A stretch of DNA of 64,000 bases from Nitrospira sp. (GCA_030692565.1 JAUYAO010000008.1:19305-83304); one strand, 5' to 3'; shown: positions 10,520 to 21,099, numbered from the stretch's first letter. The notes: generated by a model not told the origin, from the sequence alone. Program-made: numbers and translations.

Positions 10520-11311
10520 GTGCCTCCAGCCCTCCCGCTCATCACTCTCCTGACCGATTTCGGCTCCAAAGATTATTTTGTGGCCAGTATGAAAGGGGTA
10601 ATCCTGACAATCCACCCCGCTGCCCGCATTGAAGACGTGTCCCATCACATCACGCCGCATCGAATCGACGAAGCCGCCTACTGTCTCCAGTCCTGCTACC
10701 GGACGTTTCCCGAAGGCACCGTACACGTTGTTGTGGTCGATCCCGGTGTCGGCAGCAACCGACGGCCGATTCTGGTCAAAACGGGTCGCTATTTCTTCGT
10801 GGCGCCGGACAATGGTGTGCTCTCGCCGGTCTTGAATTTGGAAGAGAATGTTGAGATCCGGGAAATTGAACAGCAACAGTATCAATTGCAGTCCCCCGGA
10901 GCGACCTTCCACGGCCGGGATGTGTTTGCCCCGGCGGCAGCCTGGCTGACCAAAGGCACGGCGCTGTCATCGTTCGGCCGATTGGTCTCTGATCCGGTCA
11001 GAATGAACTGGCCTCAACCCCAGGTGACAGCGCGAACGATTGTCGGAGAGATCGTCTACATCGACCATTTCGGCAATCTGATCTCGAACATTTCCCACAC
11101 TCAGATTGAAGCCGGCAAGCTCGGCAGGGCGGAGATTCGGGTGGGGGAGCATCGCATCGGGAACTTGGTGGGGAGCTATAGTGAAGGGAAGGCCGACGCT
11201 CTCCATGCTTTGATCAATAGCAATGGGATGCTGGAGCTATTTCTCAAGGAACGATCGGCAAGCGAATGCTTGAAGATTGGCGTCGGAGCCGGCGTCGAGA
11301 TGAATGGGTAA
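10520..11311 (+). CDS. SAM hydroxide adenosyltransferase (DUF62 family)
   Basis: A 263-residue member of the SAM hydroxide adenosyltransferase/duf62 family. Family signatures are ITLLTDFGSKDYFVASMKG at the N-terminus, VVDPGVGSNRRPI near residue 73, APDNGVLSPV near residue 96 and the C-terminal IDHFGNLISNI. Characterised members hydrolyse SAM to adenosine and methionine; the physiological role is unclear. The start is GTG, immediately after the greA stop codon. The gene is convergent with lhgO, only 7 nt away. Confidence 0.85.
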   Translation: MPPALPLITLLTDFGSKDYFVASMKGVILTIHPAARIEDVSHHITPHRIDEAAYCLQSCYRTFPEGTVHVVVVDPGVGSNRRPILVKTGRYFFVAPDNGVLSPVLNLEENVEIREIEQQQYQLQSPGATFHGRDVFAPAAAWLTKGTALSSFGRLVSDPVRMNWPQPQVTARTIVGEIVYIDHFGNLISNISHTQIEAGKLGRAEIRVGEHRIGNLVGSYSEGKADALHALINSNGMLELFLKERSASECLKIGVGAGVEMNG

Positions 11312-11318
11312 TGGAAGG

Positions 11319-12518
11319 TTATCGTAGACGTTGGTCGATCTGATCGCACACATGAGCGGCGAAGGGCAGTGAACAGGTGAAGGCGGGCGAGACCGCATTG
11401 AGGACATGCATCGAGCCGCGGTCTCCTTCCAAGACGAAGTCCATTTCAAGTTTCTTTTTCGTGATGTCGAGGAGTTGCGCCCTGATGCCGGGCCGTCCCC
11501 ACTTCTGATAGTTCGATTCCTGTACCCCTTCGGCGAGCACCGAGGCGAGTTCGACCATCTTGCTGCGGGAGTATTTGGCAATCTCTTCCATGGCGAGGCG
11601 ACGGTAGTCGAACTGCGCATTGGTCAGCAGGCCGAGTCCACGGCCCGCGACCTCCATCATCTCACCCAGTTTGAAATTGCTGAGGCCCTCGTAATTCTCG
11701 CGCCAGAAGGCCGGAATGGCCGTGGGGCCGATTTTAGCCTTTCCGTCAGCGGTGATGGTGAAGTGCACACCGAGAAACGGATTTCTCAGGTCAGGCACCG
11801 GGTAGATATTCGTGCGGATCGCGCCCGGCGGCTCGTTTGAATAGAGATAGAGCCCTTTGAAGGGCAGGATCCGATACTTTTCCGAGAAGCCATACGCCAT
11901 CGCGATTTTGTCCGCGTACAATCCCGCGGCGTTGACGACATATCCGGCGGTAATCGTGTCGGAGTTGGTCCGGACTCCTTGATCGGTTCGGCTGATATAT
12001 GCGGTGTCGAATCGTATCTCGATACCTTCTTGGATGGCATCGCGTTGCATGGCGTCGACGACGTGCAAGGGGTTCACGGTCGAGGTGCGGGGTGAGAACA
12101 GGGCGCGCTGGTAGGTTTTGACGCGAGGCTCGATCCGTTTGGCTTCCGCTTCGGTCAGCTCCTGAATTTCAATCGCGTTCGCTCGGCCGCGCTTTATAAG
12201 CTCGTCGAGGGAGGCAAGATCGCCGGCATCTTTGGCCACGACGAGTTTGCCGCAGCGATTGAGCGGGATGCCTTTCTGCTCACAATAGGCGGTCATCCGC
12301 TCGTTCCCGAGCTTGGTGAATTTCGCCTTTAGGCTATCGGGGGAATAGTAGAATCCTGCATGGAGCACACCGCTGTTGCGGCCGCTGGCGTGGGCTCCGC
12401 AAGCGGACTCTTTCTCGATCAAGAGAATGCGGGCATCGGCATGGCGTGACTTGAGTTCTCTGGCGATACTCAGTCCAATGACTCCGCCGCCGATCACGAG
12501 AAAATCACAGATCCGCAT
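11319..12518 (-). CDS. lhgO: L-2-hydroxyglutarate oxidase
   Basis: A 399-residue FAD-dependent oxidoreductase of the DAO family. The FAD-binding motif VIGGGVIGLSIA is near residue 8. The family segment GRNSGVLHAGFYYSPDSLKA follows near residue 47 and is characteristic of LhgO/L2HGDH. It oxidises L-2-hydroxyglutarate to 2-oxoglutarate, passing electrons to the quinone pool. It overlaps the 3' end of bioA by 14 nt, so the two are co-transcribed on the minus strand, though no metabolic link is evident. Confidence 0.87.
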   Translation of the reverse strand: MRICDFLVIGGGVIGLSIARELKSRHADARILLIEKESACGAHASGRNSGVLHAGFYYSPDSLKAKFTKLGNERMTAYCEQKGIPLNRCGKLVVAKDAGDLASLDELIKRGRANAIEIQELTEAEAKRIEPRVKTYQRALFSPRTSTVNPLHVVDAMQRDAIQEGIEIRFDTAYISRTDQGVRTNSDTITAGYVVNAAGLYADKIAMAYGFSEKYRILPFKGLYLYSNEPPGAIRTNIYPVPDLRNPFLGVHFTITADGKAKIGPTAIPAFWRENYEGLSNFKLGEMMEVAGRGLGLLTNAQFDYRRLAMEEIAKYSRSKMVELASVLAEGVQESNYQKWGRPGIRAQLLDITKKKLEMDFVLEGDRGSMHVLNAVSPAFTCSLPFAAHVCDQIDQRLR

Positions 12519-13875
12519 GGACCCTCATGATGGCTTCTTGAAGGATCGTTGTCATGCGTTGGAGTTCCCGTGGTGTCACGGAGAGCGGCGGCATCAGGAC
12601 GATCACATTGCCGATCGGGCGGAGCAAGAGTCCGCGACGGCGTGCCTCCATGGCGATCCGATGGCCGATTCTAGCCTGCAGGGGGATGGCTTCGCGGCTG
12701 GTCTTGTTCCGAACGAGTTCGATGCTCACCATCATGCCGCGCTGGCGGATCTCTCCCACGAACGGCAGGTTGGCAAGGGGCTTGAGCAGGCGTTTCAAGA
12801 GGGCGATCTTCGGGCGTAGTCCCGCCAGGGTTTTTTCTTTGCGGAAGACTTCAAGGTTTGCCAGTGCCACCGCGCAGCCCAGGGGGTTGCCGGTATAGCT
12901 ATGGCCGTGAAAGAACGTCTTGAACTCTTCGTATTGCCCCAGAAACGCGTTGTAGATGTCTTCAGTCGTCAGCGTAGCGGCTAAGGGCATATATCCGCCG
13001 GTCAATCCCTTGCTGATGGCCATCAGATCCGGGGTGACGCCCTCATGCTGGCAGGCAAACATCTTTCCCGTGCGGCCGAATCCTGTCGCCACTTCATCGG
13101 CGATGAGTAATACATTATGTTGAGTGCAGAGTTCGCGGATGCGCTTCAAGTAGCCGGGCGGAGACATGATCATGCCGGCCGCGGCTTGCACCAACGGTTC
13201 GATGACGAATCCGGCGATCTCGCGATGCCGGGTTTTGAGCAGCTGTTCGATCGGATCGAGGCAGGCCATCCGGCAGGAGGGATAGGTGAGTTTGAGCGGA
13301 CAGCGGTAACAGTAGGGAGGCTCGGCGTCGAGGGTTGGAAACAGAAGTGGTTTGAATCGGCCGTGAAACAGCTCGATATTCCCGATGCTGATGGCCCCGA
13401 TCGTGTCGCCGTGATAGGCCAGCTTGAGATGCAGAAAGATATGTTTGGGTCCGGCCTTCGGACGGTGTTGCTGCCAATATTGGACCGCCATCTTGAGCGC
13501 GACTTCCACGGCCGTTGACCCGTTGTCGGAATAAAACACTCGTGTGAGTCCTTTGGGTACGATTCGGATCAGCTCGCGCGCGAGGCGAATAGCCGGCGGG
13601 TTTGAGAGGCCCAGAAAAGTCGAGTGGGCAATCTTGTCGAGTTGGTTTTTAATGGCGCGATCGAGCGTCGGATGCCGATGCCCATGGAGATTCACCCAGA
13701 TAGACGAGGTTCCGTCGAGGTACTTCTTGCCCTGAGTATCGACCAGGTAGGCGCCCTTTCCCCGTTCGATAATGAGGGGGGCCTCCTGTTCCCATTCCTG
13801 CATCTGTGTAAAGGGATGCCAGAGATATTTCCGGTCCCAATCCGCGAGTGTGTCTGAGGGGGTGCGTGACGCCAT
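12505..13875 (-). CDS. bioA: Adenosylmethionine-8-amino-7-oxononanoate aminotransferase
   Basis: A 456-residue class III PLP aminotransferase. It has the BioA-typical N-terminus KYLWHPFTQMQEW, the GTSSIWVNLHGHRHP segment, and the PLP lysine in ISKGLTGGYMPLAATLTT. It converts 7-keto-8-aminopelargonate to diaminopelargonate in biotin synthesis, using SAM as amino donor. No other bio gene is nearby. The gene is divergent from lepA, with about 155 bp between the starts. Confidence 0.93.
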   Translation of the reverse strand: MASRTPSDTLADWDRKYLWHPFTQMQEWEQEAPLIIERGKGAYLVDTQGKKYLDGTSSIWVNLHGHRHPTLDRAIKNQLDKIAHSTFLGLSNPPAIRLARELIRIVPKGLTRVFYSDNGSTAVEVALKMAVQYWQQHRPKAGPKHIFLHLKLAYHGDTIGAISIGNIELFHGRFKPLLFPTLDAEPPYCYRCPLKLTYPSCRMACLDPIEQLLKTRHREIAGFVIEPLVQAAAGMIMSPPGYLKRIRELCTQHNVLLIADEVATGFGRTGKMFACQHEGVTPDLMAISKGLTGGYMPLAATLTTEDIYNAFLGQYEEFKTFFHGHSYTGNPLGCAVALANLEVFRKEKTLAGLRPKIALLKRLLKPLANLPFVGEIRQRGMMVSIELVRNKTSREAIPLQARIGHRIAMEARRRGLLLRPIGNVIVLMPPLSVTPRELQRMTTILQEAIMRVHADL

Positions 13876-13971
13876 GCGATTCAGAGTTCCTGCGAAGTCG
13901 GGCGGAGTTGAGATGCGTAGAAAGGCTCGAAAATCACTGTGCGGCGGCGATTATACGAGTGAGTCCTGACT

Positions 13972-14000
13972 TTGACAACCCAGGGGGCAGTTACTATAAT
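13972..14000 (+). promoter_or_regulatory. Sigma-70-type promoter for lepA-lepB
   Basis: TTGACA at 13972-13977 and TATAAT at 13995-14000, separated by 17 bp. This is a perfect consensus promoter. The expected transcription start is near 14007, about 25 nt before the lepA start codon. Confidence 0.85.
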
Positions 14001-14031
14001 GAACCGATTTTTTTCTGAAAAGAGCTAGGAT

Positions 14032-15831
14032 TTGCAAAGCCTTATACGAAACTTCTCGATTATCGCCCATATCGATCACGGTAAATCGACCCTCGCTGAC
14101 CGGCTCTTGGATGCGACCGGCGCGGTGACCGCCCGCGAGGCCAAGGAGCAGATCCTTGATGCCATGGATCTTGAGCGGGAACGTGGCATTACGATCAAGG
14201 CCCATGCGGTCGCCATCCGGTACAAGGCCAAGGATGGGAAGACCTACGATTTGCACTTGATCGATACGCCGGGGCACGTCGATTTCACCTATGAAGTCTC
14301 CCGGAGTCTCGCGGCGTGCGAGGGTGCGCTCTTGCTTGTGGATGCCACGCAGGGGGTGCAGGCGCAGACCATCGCCAACGTGAATCTGGCTATGGCGAAC
14401 AATCTGACCATTATCCCCGTCATCAATAAGATCGATTTGGCCAGTGCGGACGTCGAGGGCACCAAGAATTCCATTTCAGAAGTGTTGCAGCTGGATGCCA
14501 GCGATGCGATGCCCATCAGTGCGAAAGAGGGCAAGGGAGTACCGGCAGTGCTCGAAGCGATCATCGAGCGGATTCCGCCGCCGTCCGGTGATCCCAAGGC
14601 CCCGCTAAAAGCCCTCATTTTCGATTCCTGGTTTGATAACTACCAGGGGGTGATCGTCCTCATCCGCATCGTGGACGGCGAAGTCCGTCCGGGGATGAAG
14701 ATTAAAGTCATGTCCAATGACCGGACATTTGAAGTGATGGAAGTCGGGAAGTTTATTCCCAAGCGGTCGAAGACGACCCAGTTGCTGACCGGTGAGGTCG
14801 GCTATCTCTGTGCGAACATGCGTGAAGTGGCGGACGTCAAGATCGGTGACACGCTGACCGATGCCGTGCACCCGACGGCTACGCCGTTCCCGGGATATAA
14901 AGAAGTGAAGCCGCTGGTCTTTTGTGGACTCTATTCGACCGACACGGCGAAGTATGAAGACCTGCGGGATGCGCTCGTCAAATTGCGATTGAACGATTCC
15001 TCTTTCGTCTATGAGCCGGAGAGTTCCTTGGCCTTGGGCTTTGGCTTTCGTTGCGGCTTCCTGGGTTTGCTGCATATGGAAATCATCCAGGAGCGCCTGG
15101 AGCGGGAATACGGCCTGACGTTGATTACGACCGCCCCCACCGTCGTTTATCGCGTGATGACGACCAAAGGCGAGGTGCTGGAGATCGACAATCCCGCCGA
15201 GCTGCCGGAGCCCAGCAGTATCGAGTCATTTGAGGAGCCCTTTATCCTGGCGACCGTCATTACGCCGGAACGCTACATGGGGGCGATCCTCAAGCTCTGT
15301 CAGGAACGCCGTGGCATTCAGCGGGATATCCACTTTCTCGATCCGACGCGTGTCGTCATCAGCTATGAGATGCCGCTCAACGAAGTCATCCTGGATTTTT
15401 ATGACAAGCTCAAGTCGCGCACGCAAGGCTACGCGTCGCTGGATTATGAATTGCTCGGCTATCGCGAATCCGATCTGGTGAAGCTGGATATTCTGCTGAA
15501 TGGCGAGGCGGTGGATGCGTTGTCGTTCATTACGCATAAAGAGCGATCGGTCCATCGCGGGCGGCAGATGGCGGAAAAGATGAAAGAGCTGATCCCTCGC
15601 CAGATGTTTGAAATTGCCATCCAGGCGGCGATCGGGACGAAGATCATTGCCCGCGAGTCGATCGGCGCGATGAAGAAGAACGTCATCGCGAAGTGCTATG
15701 GCGGCGATATCTCACGCAAGCGGAAGCTCTTAGAAAAACAGAAAGAGGGTAAGAAGCGGATGAAGTCGGTGGGGAGCGTGGAAGTGCCGCAAGAGGCCTT
15801 CCTGGCGCTGTTGAAAGTGGGGGATGAATGA
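14032..15831 (+). CDS. lepA: Elongation factor 4 (LepA)
   Basis: A 599-residue translational GTPase of normal LepA length. The G1 motif is [15 protein letters not shown], with RERGITIKA in switch I, DTPGHVDF in G3 and NKIDL in G4. The C-terminal LepA-specific domain includes [18 protein letters not shown] and [24 protein letters not shown]. It promotes ribosome back-translocation and biogenesis in other bacteria. The start is a TTG ([16 protein letters not shown] follows), with GAGCTAGGA as the probable Shine-Dalgarno. It overlaps lepB by 4 nt (ATGA). Confidence 0.96.
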   Translation: MQSLIRNFSIIAHIDHGKSTLADRLLDATGAVTAREAKEQILDAMDLERERGITIKAHAVAIRYKAKDGKTYDLHLIDTPGHVDFTYEVSRSLAACEGALLLVDATQGVQAQTIANVNLAMANNLTIIPVINKIDLASADVEGTKNSISEVLQLDASDAMPISAKEGKGVPAVLEAIIERIPPPSGDPKAPLKALIFDSWFDNYQGVIVLIRIVDGEVRPGMKIKVMSNDRTFEVMEVGKFIPKRSKTTQLLTGEVGYLCANMREVADVKIGDTLTDAVHPTATPFPGYKEVKPLVFCGLYSTDTAKYEDLRDALVKLRLNDSSFVYEPESSLALGFGFRCGFLGLLHMEIIQERLEREYGLTLITTAPTVVYRVMTTKGEVLEIDNPAELPEPSSIESFEEPFILATVITPERYMGAILKLCQERRGIQRDIHFLDPTRVVISYEMPLNEVILDFYDKLKSRTQGYASLDYELLGYRESDLVKLDILLNGEAVDALSFITHKERSVHRGRQMAEKMKELIPRQMFEIAIQAAIGTKIIARESIGAMKKNVIAKCYGGDISRKRKLLEKQKEGKKRMKSVGSVEVPQEAFLALLKVGDE

Positions 15832-16586
15832 GTGTCGAACCGACTCCGCCTAATCTTGAGGACGTGTCAGGGGGCGCCCCGGTCACGGTTCCGACCGAAG
15901 CCCCGACGGCGGGCGAGGCTCGTCAGAGCGGGAAGTCTATTGTTCGGGAGTATGCCGAAGCCATCGTTGTCGCGATGTTGCTGGCTTTCGCCATTCGGGT
16001 GTTCGTTGTGCAGGCGTTTAAAATTCCCTCCGGATCCATGATTCCCACACTGTTGATCGGGGATCACATTCTGGTCAGCAAGTTGTCCTACGGGTTGCAA
16101 TGGCCGACCGACTGCAAGCTGCAATGGAATTTTCCTCCGGTGAATTGCTACACGTCCTCCAACGTGATGCCGTTCGGCAAGCCGCAGCGGGGTGATGTCA
16201 TCGTCTTTCGCTTTCCGGAAGATGAAGAAAAAGACTTTATCAAGCGCATCGTCGGCACCCCCGGAGACACGGTGCAGATCCATAATAAGCAGGTGCTCGT
16301 CAACGGCCAGGTACTCGACGATCGGGCTTTTACGCAACGGATTGACCCGGGCATCATCGATAGCACGATCAATCCCCGCGACAATTTCGGCCCGGTGACG
16401 GTGCCGGAGGGAGCCTATTTTGTCATGGGCGACAATCGCGACCAGAGCCTCGATAGCCGGTTCTGGGGCTATGTGCGGGAAGAGAAGATCCGCGGGAAGG
16501 CGTTCCGAATCTACTGGTCCTGGAGCGGCCAGGGGCAATGGACTGAGTGGGTTCGATGGGATCGGTTCGGTAAAGCCATTCAATAG
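15828..16586 (+). CDS. lepB: Signal peptidase I
   Basis: A 252-residue S26A peptidase. A single N-terminal membrane helix (about residues 42-62) is followed by the catalytic serine in PSGSMIPTL. The lysine general base is in [15 protein letters not shown], and the C-terminal box is [15 protein letters not shown]. It removes signal peptides from secreted proteins. The lepA-lepB pairing is common in bacteria and supports both calls. Confidence 0.95.
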   Translation: MSVEPTPPNLEDVSGGAPVTVPTEAPTAGEARQSGKSIVREYAEAIVVAMLLAFAIRVFVVQAFKIPSGSMIPTLLIGDHILVSKLSYGLQWPTDCKLQWNFPPVNCYTSSNVMPFGKPQRGDVIVFRFPEDEEKDFIKRIVGTPGDTVQIHNKQVLVNGQVLDDRAFTQRIDPGIIDSTINPRDNFGPVTVPEGAYFVMGDNRDQSLDSRFWGYVREEKIRGKAFRIYWSWSGQGQWTEWVRWDRFGKAIQ

Positions 16587-16601
16587 AAGGACGCGCACGG
16601 C

Positions 16602-17612
16602 ATGGCTTCGCAAACCACGCAGAATCAATCCGTCTCACAGAAGGCGCTTCGCCAGTATCTCCAGCGATTCCCTCAGGCCAGCCTGCTGGTCATCGGGGAT
16701 TTGATTCTTGACCACTATGTGATGGGACGGGTGAGCCGGATTTCTCCGGAGGCTCCGGTGCCGGTCGTGCATGTTGAGTCCGAGACTCTCCGATTGGGCG
16801 GGGCGGCCAATGTCTTCAACAACATTCTCGCGCTCGGCGGGAAAGCGGACTTATGCGGTGTCATCGGCGCCGACGAGAGTGGACGGCTGCTGCTGAAGGA
16901 ATTGGGCAAGTCGCGCTCCGGGCGGGGTGGGGTGATTATCGATCATGATCGTCCGACCACCAGGAAGAGCCGGGTGATCGCCCACAATCAGCAGATCGTG
17001 CGCTATGACATGGAGGGGCGACAGGAACTGAAAGGAACGCTTCAGAAACGGTTGCTGCGCTATGTCGAATCGCGGATTCGCGAGTTGTCCTGCATTGTTG
17101 TCTCAGATTACGCCAAAGGCGTCGTGTCGGCGGCCCTCATGACCGAATTGACGCGGATGGCGGCCTTGCGCAAGATCCCGATCATCGTCGATCCGAAGGT
17201 CGAGCATTTCAGCTACTACAAGGGCGTGACGGTCATGACGCCGAATCATCTGGAAGCCACCCAGGCGGCCGGCTTGCATGGCGATGATGATCAGACCATC
17301 AATCAGGCCGGCGCCGTGATTCGCCAGCGGCTGGGGTGCCAATCCGTACTGATCACACGCGGTGAGAAAGGCATGAGCCTGTACGAGGGCGAGGGCACGT
17401 CCTGGCATCTTCCGACGCAGGCCCGGCAAGTCTACGATGTGACGGGGGCCGGCGATACGGTCATCGGGACCTTGGCCTTGGCGCTGGCAACCGGCGCGAA
17501 CATGCGGGAAGCCGCGACGCTGGCCAATCATGCGGCCGGCATCGTCGTGGGGATGGTCGGCACGGCGACGGTCTCGCCTAAGCAGCTCCTGGAGGCGGTC
17601 GGCAATGGCTAA
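16602..17612 (+). CDS. rfaE1: D-glycero-beta-D-manno-heptose-7-phosphate kinase (PfkB family)
   Basis: A 336-residue PfkB-type sugar kinase. GGAANVFNNI lies near residue 66, and the C-terminal anion-hole motif DVTGAGDTVIGTLALAL near residue 276 holds the catalytic Asp. The N-terminal GDLILDHYVMGRVSRISPEAPVPV is typical of RfaE/HldE kinase domains. It lacks the nucleotidyltransferase half, so it would be the HldA/RfaE1 form. It acts in ADP-heptose synthesis for LPS inner core, consistent with the Kdo genes downstream. It overlaps kdsB by 8 nt. Confidence 0.88.
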   Translation: MASQTTQNQSVSQKALRQYLQRFPQASLLVIGDLILDHYVMGRVSRISPEAPVPVVHVESETLRLGGAANVFNNILALGGKADLCGVIGADESGRLLLKELGKSRSGRGGVIIDHDRPTTRKSRVIAHNQQIVRYDMEGRQELKGTLQKRLLRYVESRIRELSCIVVSDYAKGVVSAALMTELTRMAALRKIPIIVDPKVEHFSYYKGVTVMTPNHLEATQAAGLHGDDDQTINQAGAVIRQRLGCQSVLITRGEKGMSLYEGEGTSWHLPTQARQVYDVTGAGDTVIGTLALALATGANMREAATLANHAAGIVVGMVGTATVSPKQLLEAVGNG

Positions 17613-18405
17613 ATCATTGTCGTCGGTCATCGTGGTGATTCCGGCACGGTACGGCTCGTCGCGGTTTCCCGGGAAACCGTTGGTGAAGTTGGCCGGCAAA
17701 CCGATGGTCCAGCATGTGTACGAACGGGCGCGAGCCTGTCGGTCCGTGAACGACGTGTTGGTGGCGACGGATGATGAGCGCATCAAGCAGGCCGTCGAGC
17801 AGTTCGGCGGTCGGGCCATCATGATGGGCGGCGAGTACCGGACGGGGACTGATCGTGTGGCGGCGGTGGCGCGGATGTTTGCGGGGGACTGTTTTCTGGA
17901 CTTGCAGGGTGACGAGATTCCGCTGAACCCCGAGCTGCTGTCGGATCTCATCGACCCGTTTCTCCAGAGCGGCGCCGAAATGGGCACATTGAAGCGCAAG
18001 ATGGATGCGACCGACGATCTGCAGAATCCGGCGATCGTGAAGGTGGCGACGGATACCAAAGGCTATGCGCTGTATTTCTCGCGCGCGCCGATCCCGTTGG
18101 TCCGCGACGATCCGAGCCGGCGTGTGGTGAGCGGGCTGCATTACATACATCTCGGGGTCTATATCTATACCAAGGAAACCCTGCTGCGCTTCGCCGGGAT
18201 GAAGACGGGCCTGTTGGAAGATGCGGAAAAGCTGGAGCAGTTACGCGCGCTCGAAAACGGCGTCCGTGTGCGTGTCTGGGAGACGCCCTATGCCTCGCTG
18301 CGCATCGATACGCCGGAGGATGTTCCGGAGGCCGAAGAGAAATTGCGGCAGTACGAATCCCTGAAGCAGGAACTCAACCTCAAACGGACCGCACCGAGCC
18401 GATGA
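17605..18405 (+). CDS. kdsB: 3-deoxy-manno-octulosonate cytidylyltransferase
   Basis: A 266-residue CMP-Kdo synthetase. The N-terminal nucleotide-binding motif is [14 protein letters not shown], followed by [15 protein letters not shown] and the DLQGDEI metal site. It activates Kdo with CTP for lipid A glycosylation. The ATG at 17605 is chosen because homology starts there and GGAGGCGG lies about 8 nt upstream. It overlaps rfaE1. The stop lies inside the junction duplication that precedes pyrG. Confidence 0.94.
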   Translation: MAKSLSSVIVVIPARYGSSRFPGKPLVKLAGKPMVQHVYERARACRSVNDVLVATDDERIKQAVEQFGGRAIMMGGEYRTGTDRVAAVARMFAGDCFLDLQGDEIPLNPELLSDLIDPFLQSGAEMGTLKRKMDATDDLQNPAIVKVATDTKGYALYFSRAPIPLVRDDPSRRVVSGLHYIHLGVYIYTKETLLRFAGMKTGLLEDAEKLEQLRALENGVRVRVWETPYASLRIDTPEDVPEAEEKLRQYESLKQELNLKRTAPSR

Positions 18406-18583
18406 TGGGGGCAGCCATGAGCAAGTTTATTTTCGTCACGGGTGGAGTGGTCTCGTTGCTGGAGAAAGACTTGGCCTCGGCGTCGATCGGCACTGCATGG
18501 GGGCAGCCATGAGCAAGTTTATTTTTGTTACAGGTGGAGTGGTCTCGTCTTTGGGAAAGGGGTTGGCCTCGGCGTCGATCGGC
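18401..18583 (+). repeat. Diverged direct duplication of the kdsB-end/pyrG-start junction
   Basis: Left unit about 18402-18491 and right unit about 18495-18583, with a period of 92 bp. Both contain ATGGGGGCAGCCATGAGCAA and about 25 codons of the pyrG start. Differences include three synonymous changes at FVT. A nonsynonymous cluster in the left copy turns the P-loop segment SSLGKGL into SLLEKDL. The right copy is the functional one. Confidence 0.93.
18417..18512 (+). CDS. Vestigial PyrG N-terminal mini-ORF
   Basis: A 31-codon frame starting [13 protein letters not shown], like PyrG, but with a damaged nucleotide-binding loop and ending in AWGQP. Its TGA overlaps the true pyrG ATG (ATGA), so translational coupling to pyrG is possible. 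No function can be claimed. Confidence 0.4.
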   Translation: MSKFIFVTGGVVSLLEKDLASASIGTAWGQP

Positions 18584-20110
18584 AATCTCCTGGAGAGCCG
18601 CGGGCTCAAGATCACGTTCTTGAAGCTCGACCCCTACATCAACGTCGATCCGGGCACGATGAACCCCTATCAACACGGCGAAGTCTTCGTCACCGAAGAT
18701 GGGGCCGAAACGGATCTCGACCTGGGGCACTACGAGCGGTTCACCTCGCTGTCGCTGACGAAGGAAAGTAATTACACGACCGGGCGGATTTACCATTCCG
18801 TCATCACGAAAGAACGCCGGGGCGACTATCTCGGCGGCACCGTCCAGGTCGTGCCGCACATCACCGACGAGATCAAGCAATGCATCATGCGGATCTCGCA
18901 GGGAATCGATGTCACCATCGTCGAGATCGGCGGGACCGTCGGCGATATTGAAAGTCTGCCGTTCCTCGAAGCCATCCGCCAGATGCCCTACGACGTGGGC
19001 CGCGACAATGTGTTGTATGTTCATCTGACGCTGGTGCCCTACATCGGCGCCGCCGGTGAATTGAAGACCAAGCCCACACAGCATTCGGTGAACAAGCTTC
19101 GCGAGATCGGTATCCAGCCGCATATTCTGCTGTGCCGTACGGATCGCTACATTCCGCCGGAGATGAAGGCCAAGATCGCGATGTTTTGCAACGTCGAGAA
19201 GGATGCCGTCATTACTGCGAAAGATGTGGAGACGATCTATGAAGTGCCGATTGTCTTTCGGAAGGAAGGCCTGGATGAATTGATCGTCCGGCTGTTGCAC
19301 ATCGAGACCGGTCCGCCCAATCTTCGTGAATGGGATGCGATGGTGCAGAAGATCAAGCATCCGAAGCACGAGATTTCCGTCGCGCTGGTGGGGAAATATG
19401 CGGGGCTGAAGGAGTGTTACAAGAGTCTGGCCGAAGCGCTGGTGCATGGCGGGATCGATCATGAGACGAAGGTCAACATTACCTGGATCGAGTCCGAGGA
19501 TGTCGAACGCCAAGGAACCGAGCGGATTTTGCGCGAGGCGGACGGGATTCTGATTCCCGGCGGGTTCGGGACACGCGGGGTCGAAGGGAAAATCCTCACC
19601 ATCAAGTATGCGAGAGAGCGCGAAATGCCGTTCCTCGGGCTGTGCCTGGGTATGCAATGCGCCACGATCGAGTTTGCGCGGAACGTGGCGGGCCTGGCGG
19701 GAGCCAACAGTTCGGAGTTCGACGAGCAATCGCCGCACCCCGTCATCCATTTGATGTCAGACCAGCAGTCCGTGAGCGACAAGGGCGGAACCATGCGGCT
19801 GGGCTCCTATCTGTGCAAACTCGGAGAGGGGACGCTGGCCCAGAAGATGTACGGCGTCAACGAGATCGGTGAACGGCATCGGCATCGATACGAATTCAAC
19901 AACGCCTATCGCGAGCAACTTACGGCCAAGGGATTGGTGCTGAGCGGCCTGTCGCCCGACGGGCGGCTGGTTGAGATCGTCGAGCTGAAGAAACACCCCT
20001 GGTTTCTCGCGACGCAGTTCCATCCTGAGTATCGTTCGCGCCCGCATCATCCGCATCCTCTTTTTAGTGGATTCGTTGGCGCAGCATTACGCAAAAAACT
20101 CGGGCACTAA
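18509..20110 (+). CDS. pyrG: CTP synthase
   Basis: A 533-residue CTP synthase with an N-terminal amidoligase domain ([24 protein letters not shown]-loop [10 protein letters not shown]) and a C-terminal class I amidotransferase domain (nucleophile in FLGLCLGMQ). It converts UTP to CTP, supplying KdsB with CTP. An in-frame ATG at 18497 is possible, but 18509 is the conserved family start. It lies between kdsB and kdsA, as in many Gram-negatives. Confidence 0.96.
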   Translation: MSKFIFVTGGVVSSLGKGLASASIGNLLESRGLKITFLKLDPYINVDPGTMNPYQHGEVFVTEDGAETDLDLGHYERFTSLSLTKESNYTTGRIYHSVITKERRGDYLGGTVQVVPHITDEIKQCIMRISQGIDVTIVEIGGTVGDIESLPFLEAIRQMPYDVGRDNVLYVHLTLVPYIGAAGELKTKPTQHSVNKLREIGIQPHILLCRTDRYIPPEMKAKIAMFCNVEKDAVITAKDVETIYEVPIVFRKEGLDELIVRLLHIETGPPNLREWDAMVQKIKHPKHEISVALVGKYAGLKECYKSLAEALVHGGIDHETKVNITWIESEDVERQGTERILREADGILIPGGFGTRGVEGKILTIKYAREREMPFLGLCLGMQCATIEFARNVAGLAGANSSEFDEQSPHPVIHLMSDQQSVSDKGGTMRLGSYLCKLGEGTLAQKMYGVNEIGERHRHRYEFNNAYREQLTAKGLVLSGLSPDGRLVEIVELKKHPWFLATQFHPEYRSRPHHPHPLFSGFVGAALRKKLGH

Positions 20111-20122
20111 TCGAAGGACACT

Positions 20123-20950
20123 ATGGCGCACGAAGTCCAGATCGGTTCGTTCAAAGTCGGCGCGGGGAATCGTCCATTCCTCATAGCCGGCCCCTGTGTC
20201 ATCGAGAGTGAACAGCTCGTGCTGGATACGGCCGGGAAGATTGCCGAGATCGCCAAGGCGCTGGGTATTCCCTATGTCTTCAAGTCATCGTTCGACAAGG
20301 CCAACCGGACTTCGATCAAGTCGTACCGTGGCCCTGGCATCGTGAATGGCTTGGCGGTGTTGAAGAAGGTGAAGGAGCAACTAGGACTCCCAGTTCTGAC
20401 CGACGTCCACACAGAAGAGCAGGCGACGGAAGCGGGCAAAGTGGTTGATGTCTTGCAGATCCCGGCGTTTCTCTGTCGTCAGACTGATCTGCTCATCGCC
20501 GCGGCGAAGACCGGCAAAGTCGTCAATGTGAAAAAAGGACAATTCCTCTCGCCGCCTGAAATGGCCAACGCCGTGAAGAAGGTGGAAGAGTGCGGGAGTC
20601 AGCGGATTGTGCTCACGGAACGTGGATCGTCGTTCGGCTACAACAACCTCGTCGTCGATATGCGCTCGTTTCCCATTATGCGAAGTTTTGGTTACCCGGT
20701 CGTCTTTGACGCAACGCATAGCGTGCAATTACCCGGCGGCGGAGGCACGAAGTCCAGCGGACAGCGGGAGTTCGTCGAGCCGCTGGCTTGTGCGGCAGCC
20801 GGCGCCGGTGTGGACGGGTTTTTCATGGAAGTGCACCCCAACCCGGACGAGGCCCTTTCTGATGGTCCCAACATGGTGCCGCTGCATCAACTGAAAGCTT
20901 TGCTCGAACGGGTCATGCGGATCTGTGAGGCAGCCAAGCCGCGAAGCTGA
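20123..20950 (+). CDS. kdsA: 3-deoxy-8-phosphooctulonate synthase
   Basis: A 275-residue Kdo-8-phosphate synthase of normal length. Motifs include [29 protein letters not shown] and [12 protein letters not shown]. It condenses PEP with arabinose-5-phosphate, the product of the KdsD encoded next. The family divides into metal-dependent and metal-independent enzymes; CVIESE has a Cys at the position used by metal-dependent members. Its last 47 codons are duplicated immediately downstream. Confidence 0.95.
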   Translation: MAHEVQIGSFKVGAGNRPFLIAGPCVIESEQLVLDTAGKIAEIAKALGIPYVFKSSFDKANRTSIKSYRGPGIVNGLAVLKKVKEQLGLPVLTDVHTEEQATEAGKVVDVLQIPAFLCRQTDLLIAAAKTGKVVNVKKGQFLSPPEMANAVKKVEECGSQRIVLTERGSSFGYNNLVVDMRSFPIMRSFGYPVVFDATHSVQLPGGGGTKSSGQREFVEPLACAAAGAGVDGFFMEVHPNPDEALSDGPNMVPLHQLKALLERVMRICEAAKPRS

Positions 20951-21099
20951 CTTGGGAGGTGGACCGCTTTATCATGGAAGTTCATACCAATCTGGATCAA
21001 GCATTGTCCGACGGTCCGAACATGGTGCCGCTGCATCAATTGAAATCTTTGCTCGAACGGGTCATGCGGATATGCGACGCAGCAAAACCACGAAGCTAA
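20810..21099 (+). repeat. Duplicated kdsA 3' end overlapping the kdsD start
   Basis: The functional kdsA tail (20810-20950) is repeated at 20959-21099 with a period of 149 bp. The second copy is open for 46 codons from a GTG. It still encodes a recognisable tail (residues such as [15 protein letters not shown] and AAKPRS, ending in TAA), with about seven substitutions. The kdsD ATG at 21072 lies inside this second copy. At the matching position in the true kdsA tail the sequence is CTG, so only the vestigial copy carries the downstream start. Confidence 0.92.

Noticed and set aside
20925..21071. N-terminal extension of the kdsD frame
   Set aside because: The extra 49 codons read the kdsA tail and its duplicate in another frame; homology and spacing support the ATG at 21072.
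1309..21099. Assembly artefact as the cause of the junction duplications
   Set aside because: Misassembly of a repeat would normally give near-identical copies; these differ by many substitutions, indels and lost start codons, and differ from site to site. A chimera of diverged strains remains a minor possibility.
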